The notes: a model not told the origin generated them from the letters alone. A DNA stretch of 38,152 nt from an uncultured Clostridia bacterium (GCA_937907605.1 CALCYI010000047.1:1-38152); one strand, 5' to 3'; counted from the first letter of the stretch, positions 14,377 through 22,583 are shown. Made by a program: numbers and translations.

Positions 14377-15605
14377 AGAAGCTAAAGAAAAACGTATTCC
14401 TCGTAGTATTTCTTATCCTTACAATCATTACTACGGGAATACTCTGTATATATAACGTTCAGCTCTACATCGAACAGAAAAGGAACGTTGAGCGCAGCCT
14501 GAGCCAGACTGTATTCGATACGATTTTTGACGACCTGCTCCCGATACCCCGCGACGATAAGAAAAACGACCGCGACGACGCGGGCAACATTCGTTTTATG
14601 GACAGCACGGTTTATAACGTGATTTTTGACGAGGATAAAAACGTTCTGCGCGTTATCAACCATTCAAACGGCGAGGTGGACGAGGACGAAATCTCCGAAA
14701 TTGCTCTCAGCCTGCTTGACTGCGGCGAGAGCAAAGAAACGGGAAACCTCTATTTTACTAAATATTCCTATGCGGTCAACTCGCAGTACTACGTCACAAT
14801 CGTAGATAACACTAACACTAATAAATATCTGCTTAACACTCTGCTTTATTCGTTCGCGATTTTCATAGGGCTTGAATTGCTTTATGTCTTTATCGCAAGG
14901 AAAATTTCCGCGTCAATTACAACTCCCGTCGCGGAGAGCTTTGAAAAGCAGAAGCAGTTTATAGCCGATGCCTCGCACGAGCTTAAGACTCCGCTTGCGG
15001 TTATTATTGCGAGCGCCGACGCGCTTGATAGCAACCCTGCGGAGAAAAAATGGCTTGCAAATATCAAGAGCGAAAGCGACAGGATGAGCAAGCTGATTGC
15101 GGATTTGCTTGAGCTTGCAAAAACCGAGGAGGTCAACGACAAGAGCAAATTCGCCGTCGGAAACCTCTCAAAAACGGTTGAGATGTCCGCGCTGACCTTC
15201 GAGAGCGTTATGTTCGAAAAGGGCATTACCCTTAAGGACGATATTGAAGGCGGCATTGAGCTTTATATGAACTCATATAAAATCAAGCAGCTTATGTCAA
15301 TACTTATCGACAACGCAATTCAGCACAGCCGCGAGGGCGGTGAAATCGAGGTTGAGCTTAAAAGGAGCGCAAAGGATATACGCCTTACCGTATCGAATCA
15401 GGGCGAGGGTATCCCCGCGGGCGACGAGGAAAAAATCTTCGAACGCTTCTACCGTGCCGACGCGTCGCGTAACAGGAACTCAAACCGCTACGGCTTAGGA
15501 CTTGCGATAGCAAGGAACATAGCAGCCTCCCACGACTCACAGATTACAGCAAAAAGTGAAAACGGAAAAACAACCTTTACAGTCGTCTTTCCGATAAAGA
15601 AATAA
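14373..15605 (+). CDS. Sensor histidine kinase
   Basis: Membrane kinase partner of the preceding regulator. The 410-residue protein has a first membrane helix (about 8-28), an external domain of ~120 residues rich in Asp/Asn, a second helix (about 154-175), then the H box ADASHELKTPLA with phospho-accepting H202, N box LIDNAIQHS (N314), and G boxes NQGEGIPAG and YGLGLAIA. No HAMP domain is obvious; the helix passes into a short linker. The external domain may sense an envelope signal, but the ligand is unknown. The downstream small membrane protein may belong to the same operon. Confidence 0.95.
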   Translation: MKKLKKNVFLVVFLILTIITTGILCIYNVQLYIEQKRNVERSLSQTVFDTIFDDLLPIPRDDKKNDRDDAGNIRFMDSTVYNVIFDEDKNVLRVINHSNGEVDEDEISEIALSLLDCGESKETGNLYFTKYSYAVNSQYYVTIVDNTNTNKYLLNTLLYSFAIFIGLELLYVFIARKISASITTPVAESFEKQKQFIADASHELKTPLAVIIASADALDSNPAEKKWLANIKSESDRMSKLIADLLELAKTEEVNDKSKFAVGNLSKTVEMSALTFESVMFEKGITLKDDIEGGIELYMNSYKIKQLMSILIDNAIQHSREGGEIEVELKRSAKDIRLTVSNQGEGIPAGDEEKIFERFYRADASRNRNSNRYGLGLAIARNIAASHDSQITAKSENGKTTFTVVFPIKK

Positions 15606-15628
15606 AAAAGCTACTCCAGGAGCCTAAT

Positions 15629-16018
15629 ATGAAGAAGCACATTGTTGTCCCGATACTTGTTGGCATAGTTGCAGCGATTATCTGGATTCCGCTCATAGCG
15701 TTATACCTTCTCTCCCCGTCGTATGCTATGCGCGGTACTGAAGGTAAAACAGAAATAGCAGCGGAAAACGAGCGTTATCAAATTGTTGAAACCGTTGTTA
15801 TCGACAGTGACGCCGATGCGCATATGATTCACCTCAGCGTAGTCGAGAACGCAACAGGAAAAACGGTATTTGAGACAACGCCTTGCAGAGCATGGGATTA
15901 TCACGGTACTGAATTTAGTGAAAACAGCAACGATTTTACCGTCCATTCCTCAGATATTGGCGATATATATTTTCGCTATAGCAAAGACACTGCATCATGG
16001 GATACGCCTTCCCCTTGA
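15629..16018 (+). CDS. Membrane-anchored hypothetical protein, 3' end cut by a mobile unit
   Basis: The product has one N-terminal membrane helix (about 7-29) and an external beta-rich domain (ERYQIVETVVIDSDADAHMIHLSV, GDIYFRYSKDTASW). CAGGAG seven bases before the ATG and a 23-base gap after the kinase suggest co-transcription. The reading frame runs into the left end of the DUF559 unit at 16006. The last residues (TPSP) and the stop are encoded by the repeat itself, so the original C-terminus is lost or only slightly shortened. No remainder of the frame is visible after 16454. I do not recognise a named family. Confidence 0.75.
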   Translation: MKKHIVVPILVGIVAAIIWIPLIALYLLSPSYAMRGTEGKTEIAAENERYQIVETVVIDSDADAHMIHLSVVENATGKTVFETTPCRAWDYHGTEFSENSNDFTVHSSDIGDIYFRYSKDTASWDTPSP

Positions 16019-16454
16019 GGGGAAGGGGGACCGCTTGCGGTGGATGAGGTGAAGCCATGAACAAAACCAACAACCCAAGTTTAAAACCCTTCGCGCAACG
16101 ATTGCGCAAGGAGATGACAAAAGAAGAACGACGTTTATGGTATGACTTTCTTAAAGCCCTGCCCGTGACAATCAATCGTCAGAAGGTCATCGGAAATTAT
16201 ATTGTCGATTTTTATTGTGCTTCGTCAAAAATTATTATTGAGCTTGACGGTTCACAGCATTTTGAAGAAAAAGGGATTAAGAGCGACGAAAAAAGAGATA
16301 AATATTTTAACAAATTAGGTTTAAAAGTATTACGATATTCCAACGAAGAGGTCAATCATAATTTTAACGGAGTATGCGAGGATATATTAAAGCATCTGTA
16401 ATGTGTCCACCTCATCCGTCACCTTCGGTGACACCTTCCCCTCAAGGGGAAGGC
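16006..16454. mobile_element. DUF559 nuclease unit framed by inverted two-hairpin repeats
   Basis: The left arm is hairpin CCTTCCCCTTGAGGGGAAGG (16007-16026), hairpin ACCGC-TT-GCGGT (16030-16041), then GGATGAGGTG (16042-16051). The right arm is the inverse: CACCTCATCC (16408-16417), hairpin GTCACC-TTC-GGTGAC (16418-16432), and the same C/T-rich hairpin (16434-16453). The arms agree except in the second stem, where both strands changed together so pairing is kept. The only gene between them encodes a DUF559 nuclease. No target-site duplication is visible at the ends. A gene-less relative is at 9766-9954. Confidence 0.75.
16057..16401 (+). CDS. DUF559 (Vsr/PD-D/ExK-like) endonuclease-domain protein
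   Basis: The 114-residue protein has the DUF559 pattern: N-terminal FAQRLRKEMTKEERRLWYDF, then RQKVIGNYIVDFYCASSKIIIELDG and QHFEE. D51, E62 (with D64) and H68 sit where the Vsr-like PD-(D/E)xK nuclease core would place its metal-binding residues. The GAGGTG of the terminal repeat, five bases before the ATG, is its ribosome site. The gene is clearly more A/T-rich than its neighbours, which suggests transfer. The role of this family is not settled; here the nuclease is the only candidate to act on the flanking repeats. Confidence 0.88.
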   Translation: MNKTNNPSLKPFAQRLRKEMTKEERRLWYDFLKALPVTINRQKVIGNYIVDFYCASSKIIIELDGSQHFEEKGIKSDEKRDKYFNKLGLKVLRYSNEEVNHNFNGVCEDILKHL

Positions 16455-16463
16455 TTAAGCAAA

Positions 16464-16497
16464 AAAAGATGAGCAAGAAATCTTGCTCATCTTTTTA
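16464..16497. terminator. Bidirectional terminator
   Basis: AGATGAGCAAGA and TCTTGCTCATCT (16467-16492) form a 12-bp stem with A-run before and T-run after, so it can stop transcription from both sides. It mainly serves the regulator gene that ends at 16495. Confidence 0.85.
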
Positions 16498-17580
16498 GTA
16501 TTTTACAGGAGTTGAGGAGAGGTACTTATTTACCATTAACGCTACTTTGAATACGATAGCGTCGTCGAATTCCCTGAGGTCGAGCCCCGTCAGCTTCTTG
16601 ATTTTTTCAAGACGGTACACGAGGGTATTCCTGTGTACGAAGAGCTTTCTCGAGGTCTCGGACACATTGAGGTTGTTCTCAAAGAATTTCTGGATAGTAA
16701 AGAGGGTTTCGGAATCGAGGGAATCAATTGAGCCCTTCTTAAATACCTCCTTTAAGAACATCTCGCAGAGCGTTGTCGGGAGCTGATAAATAAGCCTTGC
16801 GATACCGAGGTTTTCATAGCTGATAATAGTCTTTTCGTTATCAAATACCTTCGCAACCTCGAGCGCAACCTGCGCCTCCTTAAAGGACTTGGCAAGCTCC
16901 TTAATACCCGTTACGCATACGCCGATACCGATAATCGCAGAGCAGTAAAATTCAGAAGCGAGAGTGTCGCAGATTGACTGCGCAAGCTTTTCAAGGTCCC
17001 TGCTTTCGATATTCGGGCGTACCTCCTTGATAAGCGCAATATCGGTTTCGTTAATATTGATAACGAAGTCCTTGCTCTTGTCGGGGAAGAAATTCTGCAC
17101 AACGTCGAATACGGATACGTCGGTTTCCTTGGTAACCCTGATTAAGAACACAACCCTCGTCGCGTCGTTGTTGAAGTGAAGCTCACGGGATTTAATATAA
17201 ATATCGCCGGGGAGAATGTTGTCAAGCACTACGTTCTTAACAAAATTCGAGCGGTCAAATTTTTCGTCGTTGCTCTTTTTAATTTGCTCAAGCGAAATTG
17301 CGATAATGCCCGCATAATTCCTGCTCAAATCGTCGGTTCCGTCAACGAAAACCGCATACTCGGGATGCGCGCTGTCGCCGAACGCCTTATAAGTTGAGCC
17401 GTCAAGAACCGTAAGCGGACCGTTGAACACGCCGCCGGAGATTACTCCCTTCCTCGTCTCGCCGATAATACCGAGCTCGCTCGAGGAAATAACCGTTCCG
17501 CTCTCGTCAACTACGCCGATTGTGTTGTTTACGACGTTTCTCATCTGATTAATAATACCTTGGAACAACCTGTTGGGCAT
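16495..17580 (-). CDS. PucR/CdaR-type transcriptional regulator
   Basis: A 361-residue regulator. The C-terminus carries the PucR helix-turn-helix: FFENNLNVSETSRKLFVHRN followed by TLVYRLEKIKKLTGLDLREFDDAI. The N-terminal part resembles the sugar-diacid/CdaR sensor domain (NQMRNVVNNTIGVVDESGTVI, then GVFNGPLTVLDGSTYKAF). The ATG at 17580 is preferred over a longer reading because GGAGG lies seven bases before it. The promoter lies inside the upstream terminator hairpin. The inducer and target genes are unknown; a small carboxylated sugar is typical for the family. It stands alone, next to the mobile unit. Confidence 0.88.
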   Translation of the reverse strand: MPNRLFQGIINQMRNVVNNTIGVVDESGTVISSSELGIIGETRKGVISGGVFNGPLTVLDGSTYKAFGDSAHPEYAVFVDGTDDLSRNYAGIIAISLEQIKKSNDEKFDRSNFVKNVVLDNILPGDIYIKSRELHFNNDATRVVFLIRVTKETDVSVFDVVQNFFPDKSKDFVININETDIALIKEVRPNIESRDLEKLAQSICDTLASEFYCSAIIGIGVCVTGIKELAKSFKEAQVALEVAKVFDNEKTIISYENLGIARLIYQLPTTLCEMFLKEVFKKGSIDSLDSETLFTIQKFFENNLNVSETSRKLFVHRNTLVYRLEKIKKLTGLDLREFDDAIVFKVALMVNKYLSSTPVKY

Positions 17581-17632
17581 ATTGTTACCTCCGTAAATTA
17601 TTTGAATATTAGCGATTTCTATAATTATGCAC

Positions 17633-17687
17633 AAAAAAACGTCAATCCGTTTGTATATATTATACAAGGGGCTTGACGTTTTTGCAA
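17633..17687 (-). promoter_or_regulatory. Terminator of rsuA with the pucR promoter embedded in it
   Basis: On the minus strand AAAAACGTCAA and TTGACGTTTTT (17635-17645 and 17673-17683) form an 11-bp stem ending in a T-run, a terminator for the upstream operon. Inside the loop is a second palindrome TTGTAT-AATAT-ATACAA (17651-17667). It contains TATAAT (17659-17664), which lies 17 bases from TTGCAA (17682-17687). A transcript starting here has only the 3' half of the stem and escapes termination. The inner palindrome over the -10 could be an autoregulatory operator (inference). Confidence 0.65.
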
Positions 17688-17761
17688 CCTTTTTCACAAA
17701 TATTTTTTAATTTTTTTGTAGATTTTGCATAAAGTATATAAAATATACTATATCTTGTGTT

Positions 17762-18463
17762 CTATGCCGTAATCAATAACAACTCTTCCTCGGTAATATA
17801 CCGTGATTCACCCTCGCCGAGCGTTTCGTCAAGCGGCAGATTACCCATTTTTATACGCCTGAGCTCGAGCACGGTTATGCCGTGCTTTTTAAACATCCGC
17901 TTAACCTGGTGGTACAGTCCCTGGCGGAGCACCACCCTCGCGCGCGTAAAATCACCGTCAATTTCGCAAAGCTCTGCTTCAAGGAGCTCGCTTTCGCCGA
18001 GCGTCATTCCGCCCTCAAAATCAGCCTTAACCTCCTCGGTAAACGGTTTATCAAGGCGCGCAATATAGGTCTTGTCAATATGCTTTGACGGGCTGAGGAT
18101 ACTGTGCGCGAATTCACCGTCGTCGGTAAGAAGGACAAAGCCCGTGGTGTCCTTATCAAGGCGACCTGCAGGGAAAAGCCCGCGCCGTTTCATCTCGTCG
18201 GGCAGAAGGTCAATCACCGTCTTTTCGCCTGTGTCCTCGGTTGCGGATACCACGCCCTTCGGCTTATTTAGCATAATGTACACATGCTCGCGGCGGTTAA
18301 TCACCCTGCCCGAGCATATAATTTCGTCCCCGTCGGAGCACTTAAGGTCGCCCGATACGGCTTTAGCTCCGTTCACGGTAACCTCTCCGCGTTTAATCAG
18401 CGCCTTAGCCTGAGTACGCGTAATATTCAGTTCTCTTGATAAAAGCTTATCCAGACGCTCCAT
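17762..18463 (-). CDS. rsuA: RsuA-type 16S rRNA pseudouridine synthase
   Basis: Converts a uridine of small-subunit rRNA (position 516 in E. coli for RsuA) to pseudouridine. The 233-residue protein has an N-terminal S4 RNA-binding domain (MERLDKLLSREL to about 55), then the synthase domain with LNKPKGVVSATED and the catalytic motif GRLDKDTTGFVLLTDDG (D103), and HQVKRMFKKHG. It belongs to the RsuA/RluB/RluE group; the exact target within the group is inferred. It is the last gene of the FHA-RodA-PBP operon and overlaps the DUF4830 gene by 17 bases. Confidence 0.93.
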   Translation of the reverse strand: MERLDKLLSRELNITRTQAKALIKRGEVTVNGAKAVSGDLKCSDGDEIICSGRVINRREHVYIMLNKPKGVVSATEDTGEKTVIDLLPDEMKRRGLFPAGRLDKDTTGFVLLTDDGEFAHSILSPSKHIDKTYIARLDKPFTEEVKADFEGGMTLGESELLEAELCEIDGDFTRARVVLRQGLYHQVKRMFKKHGITVLELRRIKMGNLPLDETLGEGESRYITEEELLLITA

Positions 18464-18923
18464 TATTTTCTCCGAGCGGAATGAGGAAGCCCTCGTCAGC
18501 CGAAGGGTCGCATAAATCCGCGCCTATCAACATTCCGTCAAGCACCATTAAATCCGCTATCACGCGTTCATTGTCCTGATAATTAGTAACCCCAAAGGTG
18601 TACAAAACGGCAGTCCTGCCCTTATACGTTTCAAGGTCGAAGCCCTGCTGCTTCTGAATATCGTTATAGTTTTCGTAAATCTCGTTGAACTCCTCGGGTA
18701 TCGTAATCTGGCGGCTCTTTTCCTCGTCGGAAAGCTCATACCCAAGCCCCGTGAGGTACGCCCTGCGCTCCTCCTCGGTTTTACAGCTTACCTGCGCGAC
18801 AGCGTTCGCCTTCTCGCCCGGGTGGTTTGAAATAAAGGTAACGGCAATTACAATAACTCCCGTGAGCGCAAGTATAATCCCGAAAAGCTGCTTCGGCTTA
18901 AGTTTAAAGGTTATCATCTGCAT
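18447..18923 (-). CDS. DUF4830-domain membrane-anchored protein
   Basis: A 158-residue protein with an N-terminal membrane helix (about 13-32) and a C-terminal domain matching the DUF4830 pattern: CKTEEERRAYLTGLGYELSD, ITIPEEFNEIYENYNDIQK, GFDLETYKGRTAVLYTF and ADLMVLDGMLIGADLCDP. The function of this domain is not known. It is common in Clostridia, and its position between a PBP gene and rsuA suggests only that it acts at the cell envelope. The start has GGTGAT upstream; a second ATG two codons on is an alternative. Confidence 0.8.
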   Translation of the reverse strand: MQMITFKLKPKQLFGIILALTGVIVIAVTFISNHPGEKANAVAQVSCKTEEERRAYLTGLGYELSDEEKSRQITIPEEFNEIYENYNDIQKQQGFDLETYKGRTAVLYTFGVTNYQDNERVIADLMVLDGMLIGADLCDPSADEGFLIPLGENNGASG

Positions 18924-18968
18924 ATTATCACCAGAAAATAATATGCGTAGAGAAGATAAATAATTACA

Positions 18969-20369
18969 CTATTTACCGTACTTTTCTTTAACCGCCTGCA
19001 TAACCTTATTTGCAACGGGGCCTGCGGTCTTACTTCCCGAGTTTCCGTTTTCGATTACAACAACGAAGGCGTACGGGCAGCTTTCATCGTCCATAAAGCC
19101 CGTAAACCACGCGATATTGTGCGCGTCCACGTTGTCTATCTGAGCCGTACCGCTCTTTGCGCAGAGGTTAAGCCCCTCGTAATTATAGTCCTTATACTGC
19201 TTTTCAACGTTGTAGCGTAGCATATCCTTCATCGTTGAGGCGGTTTCCTGCGACATAAGCTCGGTCTTATTCTTCGGGAGCACTAAGTTCAGCGCCTTGC
19301 CCGCCGTGGTGGTGGCGTTGTCGATAAGGTTCATTGATACCGCGCTTCCGCCGTTTGCAACCGCGCTCACAATCCTCAGCATAGTAATCGGAGCAAGCCT
19401 TGTATCGCCCTGTCCGATACCCGTCCAGCCGAGCTTATCCTCCGCGATATTCTTAACGTTGAAAGTACCCGCAAAGGCTTTAATCTCACCGCTTATGGTA
19501 ATGCTTGAACCGATACCGAGGCGCTTCGCGGTTTCATTGAGTTTCTCCTCTCCAAGCTCAATAGCTATCTGTGCAAACACTGAGTTACAGCTCTTTGCAA
19601 GGGCGGTTTTAAAGTCAACCTTGTGGCCGTGGTCGGCGTTACAGATAATATCCGTACCCTTGCTCGGGGTGAACTTTCCGCCGCAGTCCCACGTTTTGTC
19701 GAAAACGTCGGGCATATTCTCAATTGCGCAGATTGCCGTAACAATCTTAAAGGTCGAGCCGGGAACGTAATGCGCCGAAAGCAGACGGTTCATATACACG
19801 CCCTCATAATCCTCGTCGTTTTCTATTTCACTGTACGAGGGCGGATTCTGCGGGTCAAAGGTCGGGTTTGAAACGCAGCAGATAATATCGCCCGTCTTGT
19901 AATTAACCACGCCGACCGTGCCCTTCCTGCCGTCAAGCGCATTATAAGCCGTCCTGCAGATTTCACTGTCAAGGGTGAGCGTAAGGTCGTTGCCCTTGCC
20001 GTTCTTTTTCAGACTGTATACGCCGAAAACCTTGTTATATCCAGTAAGCCGCGGACCGTAGACCTTCTGAACGCTTGTGGAAATAACGTTTTTGGAGGCT
20101 CCGACCGTGTGAAGCGTGGCTTTTCTTACGGTTTTGCTTTCGGCATAAGTCCTTTCGTGATTTTCCGTATACGCGAGAGGAATTTCGTTTGAATCGTAAA
20201 TTGTACCCGCTCCGACGAGCGTGCCGTAATTATAAAGGTGCTTGTTATAGCTCTTCAGCGCCCACGAATCTGCGTTCTGAACGTATGACCAGATGAAGAA
20301 GCCCGTGCCGAAAAGAAACGCAATAACTAAAATTAAAAGGAAATATCCCCTTCTTCTTATCATTTTCAC
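18969..20369 (-). CDS. Class B penicillin-binding protein (transpeptidase)
   Basis: Cross-links peptidoglycan outside the membrane. The 466-residue protein has a membrane anchor (about 9-30), an N-terminal domain with GTIYDSNEIPLA, and a transpeptidase domain with STFK (S205 nucleophile, K208), SCN (S260-N262) and KSGT (405-408). The compact size resembles PbpA of the Actinobacteria/Clostridia type. It starts at GTG 20369 with GAGGTG nine bases before; an ATG two codons later is possible. Directly follows the RodA/FtsW gene, its usual glycan polymerase partner. Confidence 0.95.
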   Translation of the reverse strand: MKMIRRRGYFLLILVIAFLFGTGFFIWSYVQNADSWALKSYNKHLYNYGTLVGAGTIYDSNEIPLAYTENHERTYAESKTVRKATLHTVGASKNVISTSVQKVYGPRLTGYNKVFGVYSLKKNGKGNDLTLTLDSEICRTAYNALDGRKGTVGVVNYKTGDIICCVSNPTFDPQNPPSYSEIENDEDYEGVYMNRLLSAHYVPGSTFKIVTAICAIENMPDVFDKTWDCGGKFTPSKGTDIICNADHGHKVDFKTALAKSCNSVFAQIAIELGEEKLNETAKRLGIGSSITISGEIKAFAGTFNVKNIAEDKLGWTGIGQGDTRLAPITMLRIVSAVANGGSAVSMNLIDNATTTAGKALNLVLPKNKTELMSQETASTMKDMLRYNVEKQYKDYNYEGLNLCAKSGTAQIDNVDAHNIAWFTGFMDDESCPYAFVVVIENGNSGSKTAGPVANKVMQAVKEKYGK

Positions 20370-20372
20370 GGT

Positions 20373-21641
20373 CTACTTCACCTCCTTACGCTTTGCACCG
20401 AGCAGGTAGTTATACGTTCTGACGTCGGAGGATTTAATAAACGCAAGTATCGCCCAGCAGCTTATCATCGACGAGCCTCCGAGGGATACGAACGGAATCG
20501 TAACGCCCGTGAGCGGAAGAATGTCGGTAATGCCGAATACGTTAAGCGCGCACTGGAATAAAAGCAGTCCCGCGCCCGCAACGGAGGCTATCGAATAAAA
20601 CGCCGAACGCGACGCAATTGAATTAACGATAGCGGAAATTGCGATTGCCACAAACGAGAGAATCAAAAGAATACCGAAAAGGAGTCCCCATTCCTCGCAG
20701 ATTATGCCAAAAATACTGTCGGACACGGGCGCGTAGGCTGTCGTCCTTACGTAGCCGTTACCGATACCGAGCCCGAAGAGTCCTCCGCTTGCTATACCTA
20801 CGAGCACCCTCGTCTGCTGCATACCCTGTCCGTAAGGGTCGTCAAAAACATGGCGGTAGCTCGAAAATCTCCGCATTGCGTACGCCCTGTACTTAAGGAT
20901 AATAGCCGCGCCTAGTCCCGCGCTCGTTACCGCGGCGGCTACGGTCTTAATATCGCCCGAATTCATAAACACGATAATAAGGAAGGTTACGAAGAATACG
21001 AGCGCCGTACCCAAATCACGTATAACAATCAGCGCGCCTACGCACACAACCGCAAAACCGATAAAGAGTATCGTGTTCTTTGAGGTCTGAATCTTTTCAA
21101 GCGTTGCCGCGCCTACGAAGATGAATAGCACCTTTACAAATTCCGACGGCTGAAGCTTAAAGCCGGCAATTTCAATCCAGTTGCCCGCGCCGTTCGTCTT
21201 GTGGAACATACCGAGCGCAACGTTCACCGCCAGAAAGAGCAGAGCTCCCGCCGCGACGATAGGTCTTATCTTCATACAGAAATCCACATTACCGAGCACG
21301 AAAACGAGCACGGTAAACGCGCCGATACCCGCAAGCACCATAAAGAACTGCTTAAATGCGGATTCGGGATAAACGCTGCCTATTACCGCAAGCCCGACTC
21401 CCGAAAGGAAGAAGGCTATGAGCTCAAGCTCAAAATTCCTGCGGTGGAATACCGTATAGAAAAATATTACGTAAACCCACTCGGCAGCCACAAGCAGCGC
21501 GAGCGCGATAAGCGCGCGGAGCTCAAACCTTTCGCCGCACGCGGCGGCTAAATAGCCCGTACCGAGCTGAAATACCGATAATACCGTCAGAAGAAGGAAG
21601 TTGTTTATCGGCTTTACTTTTGCAAATTTATTTTTAGCCAT
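20373..21641 (-). CDS. RodA/FtsW-family peptidoglycan polymerase (SEDS)
   Basis: SEDS glycosyltransferase that polymerises lipid II, paired with the class B PBP encoded downstream. The 422-residue protein (ATG at 21641, AGGAGG five bases before) has about ten membrane helices. It shows family motifs LQPSEFVKVLFIFVGA, IVIRDLGTALVFFVTFLIIV, NGYVRTTAYAPVSDSIFGII and GVTIPFVSLGGSSM. The Asp in the VSDSIF/PVSDSIFGIICEEWG region fits the catalytic loop of the family. Whether it serves elongation, division or sporulation cannot be decided here. Confidence 0.95.
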   Translation of the reverse strand: MAKNKFAKVKPINNFLLLTVLSVFQLGTGYLAAACGERFELRALIALALLVAAEWVYVIFFYTVFHRRNFELELIAFFLSGVGLAVIGSVYPESAFKQFFMVLAGIGAFTVLVFVLGNVDFCMKIRPIVAAGALLFLAVNVALGMFHKTNGAGNWIEIAGFKLQPSEFVKVLFIFVGAATLEKIQTSKNTILFIGFAVVCVGALIVIRDLGTALVFFVTFLIIVFMNSGDIKTVAAAVTSAGLGAAIILKYRAYAMRRFSSYRHVFDDPYGQGMQQTRVLVGIASGGLFGLGIGNGYVRTTAYAPVSDSIFGIICEEWGLLFGILLILSFVAIAISAIVNSIASRSAFYSIASVAGAGLLLFQCALNVFGITDILPLTGVTIPFVSLGGSSMISCWAILAFIKSSDVRTYNYLLGAKRKEVK

Positions 21642-21651
21642 CACTGCCTCC

Positions 21652-22461
21652 TTACTTCTCGTAGAATATAAACACCTTGTCGCCGAAAGTCAGCATATCC
21701 TCGTCGAAGATAAGCTGCGGCTGGGTGATATAACGTCCATTGAGCTTAGTTCCGTTGTGGGAATCAAGGTCTGTAAGCGCCCAGCCCCTGCTGGTTTTGT
21801 GAATACGCGCGTGGTTAGTGCTTACCGCCTGGCTCATTATCTGAATATCGCAGTCGTTTCCCCTGCCTATTAAAACGTCCTGCTTTTTGAGGTATACGGG
21901 GCGCTTCGTCTTAATGTCCACAAGCACGGCGTACGCAACAATCTTTGCGCCCTGAGTCTGAACGGCGGTTCTGATTTCCTTCCTGCTCTCGTCGTTTACC
22001 GCCTCGTCGCACATAAACTTAAGCGGCACTCTGCCGATTGTGATTAAATCGCCGTTTTCGAGCACCTGTCTGCCCTCCATACGCTCGCCGTTTACGAAAA
22101 TCGGAACCGCCTGAGAGGTTCCCGCAATAAGCGCGTAGATTTTTTCGGGAAGAATTTTAGAGAGTAAATCCTCCTGCGGCTCGGTAGTGTTGGTAAGCAC
22201 CCAGTCGCGCCTTTTCTTTGCTATAACCGCGTGAAAGCGCGAAACTCCGGGGAAGCGCAGTACTATGTCGTTCGAACGGCTCCTGCCGAGCGAGGTTTCC
22301 CAGTGGTCAATATCAATAATCGTACCATCGTTCTGGTTTACAAGCCTTGCGAGCTTATGAATCCTCGGACGGTTGCGAAACAGCGAAACGACGCAGGTAA
22401 GCAGGATTACCGCCGCCGCTGCGGGAGCAATATATCTCATTAATGAAATAATAATATCCAT
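21652..22461 (-). CDS. Membrane-anchored protein with two FHA domains
   Basis: FHA domains bind phosphothreonine, so the protein probably links Ser/Thr kinase signalling to the RodA-PBP pair that follows. The 269 residues comprise a short outside end, one membrane helix (about 10-28), a first FHA domain (SLGRSRSNDIVLRFPGVSRFH) and a second one (VLIGRGNDCDIQIMSQ, then STNHARIHK and LDSHNGTKLNG). Both keep the Gly-Arg and Ser-x-x-His type core. The kinase itself is not in this window. First gene of the cell-wall operon. Confidence 0.9.
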   Translation of the reverse strand: MDIIISLMRYIAPAAAAVILLTCVVSLFRNRPRIHKLARLVNQNDGTIIDIDHWETSLGRSRSNDIVLRFPGVSRFHAVIAKKRRDWVLTNTTEPQEDLLSKILPEKIYALIAGTSQAVPIFVNGERMEGRQVLENGDLITIGRVPLKFMCDEAVNDESRKEIRTAVQTQGAKIVAYAVLVDIKTKRPVYLKKQDVLIGRGNDCDIQIMSQAVSTNHARIHKTSRGWALTDLDSHNGTKLNGRYITQPQLIFDEDMLTFGDKVFIFYEK

Positions 22462-22493
22462 TATGTTACACCCCTTTAATTAGTAATTTTTAT

Positions 22494-22520
22494 ATTATAC
22501 TTGAAATTTAGAAATGTCAA
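22494..22520 (-). promoter_or_regulatory. Candidate promoter of the FHA-RodA-PBP operon
   Basis: TTGACA (22515-22520) and TATAAT (22494-22499) on the minus strand, but only 15 bases apart; an overlapping TAATAT gives 17. About 30 bases upstream of the FHA gene. Confidence 0.5.
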
Positions 22521-22525
22521 GATAC

Positions 22526-22554
22526 TTGAAAATACTTAATAATTAATATATACT
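22526..22554 (+). promoter_or_regulatory. Candidate promoter of the epimerase-GH127 operon
   Basis: TTGAAA (22526-22531), 17 bases, TATACT (22549-22554). The -35 lies in the second of two ATACTTGAAA repeats (22498-22507 and 22523-22532), a possible regulator site. Confidence 0.5.
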
Positions 22555-22583
22555 TTAAGTAACTTAGTAAGGAGGCATAACTC

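Noticed and set aside
16000..16460. Classical insertion sequence with target-site duplication
   Set aside because: No transposase of a known family and no direct duplication at 16005/16455 could be seen.
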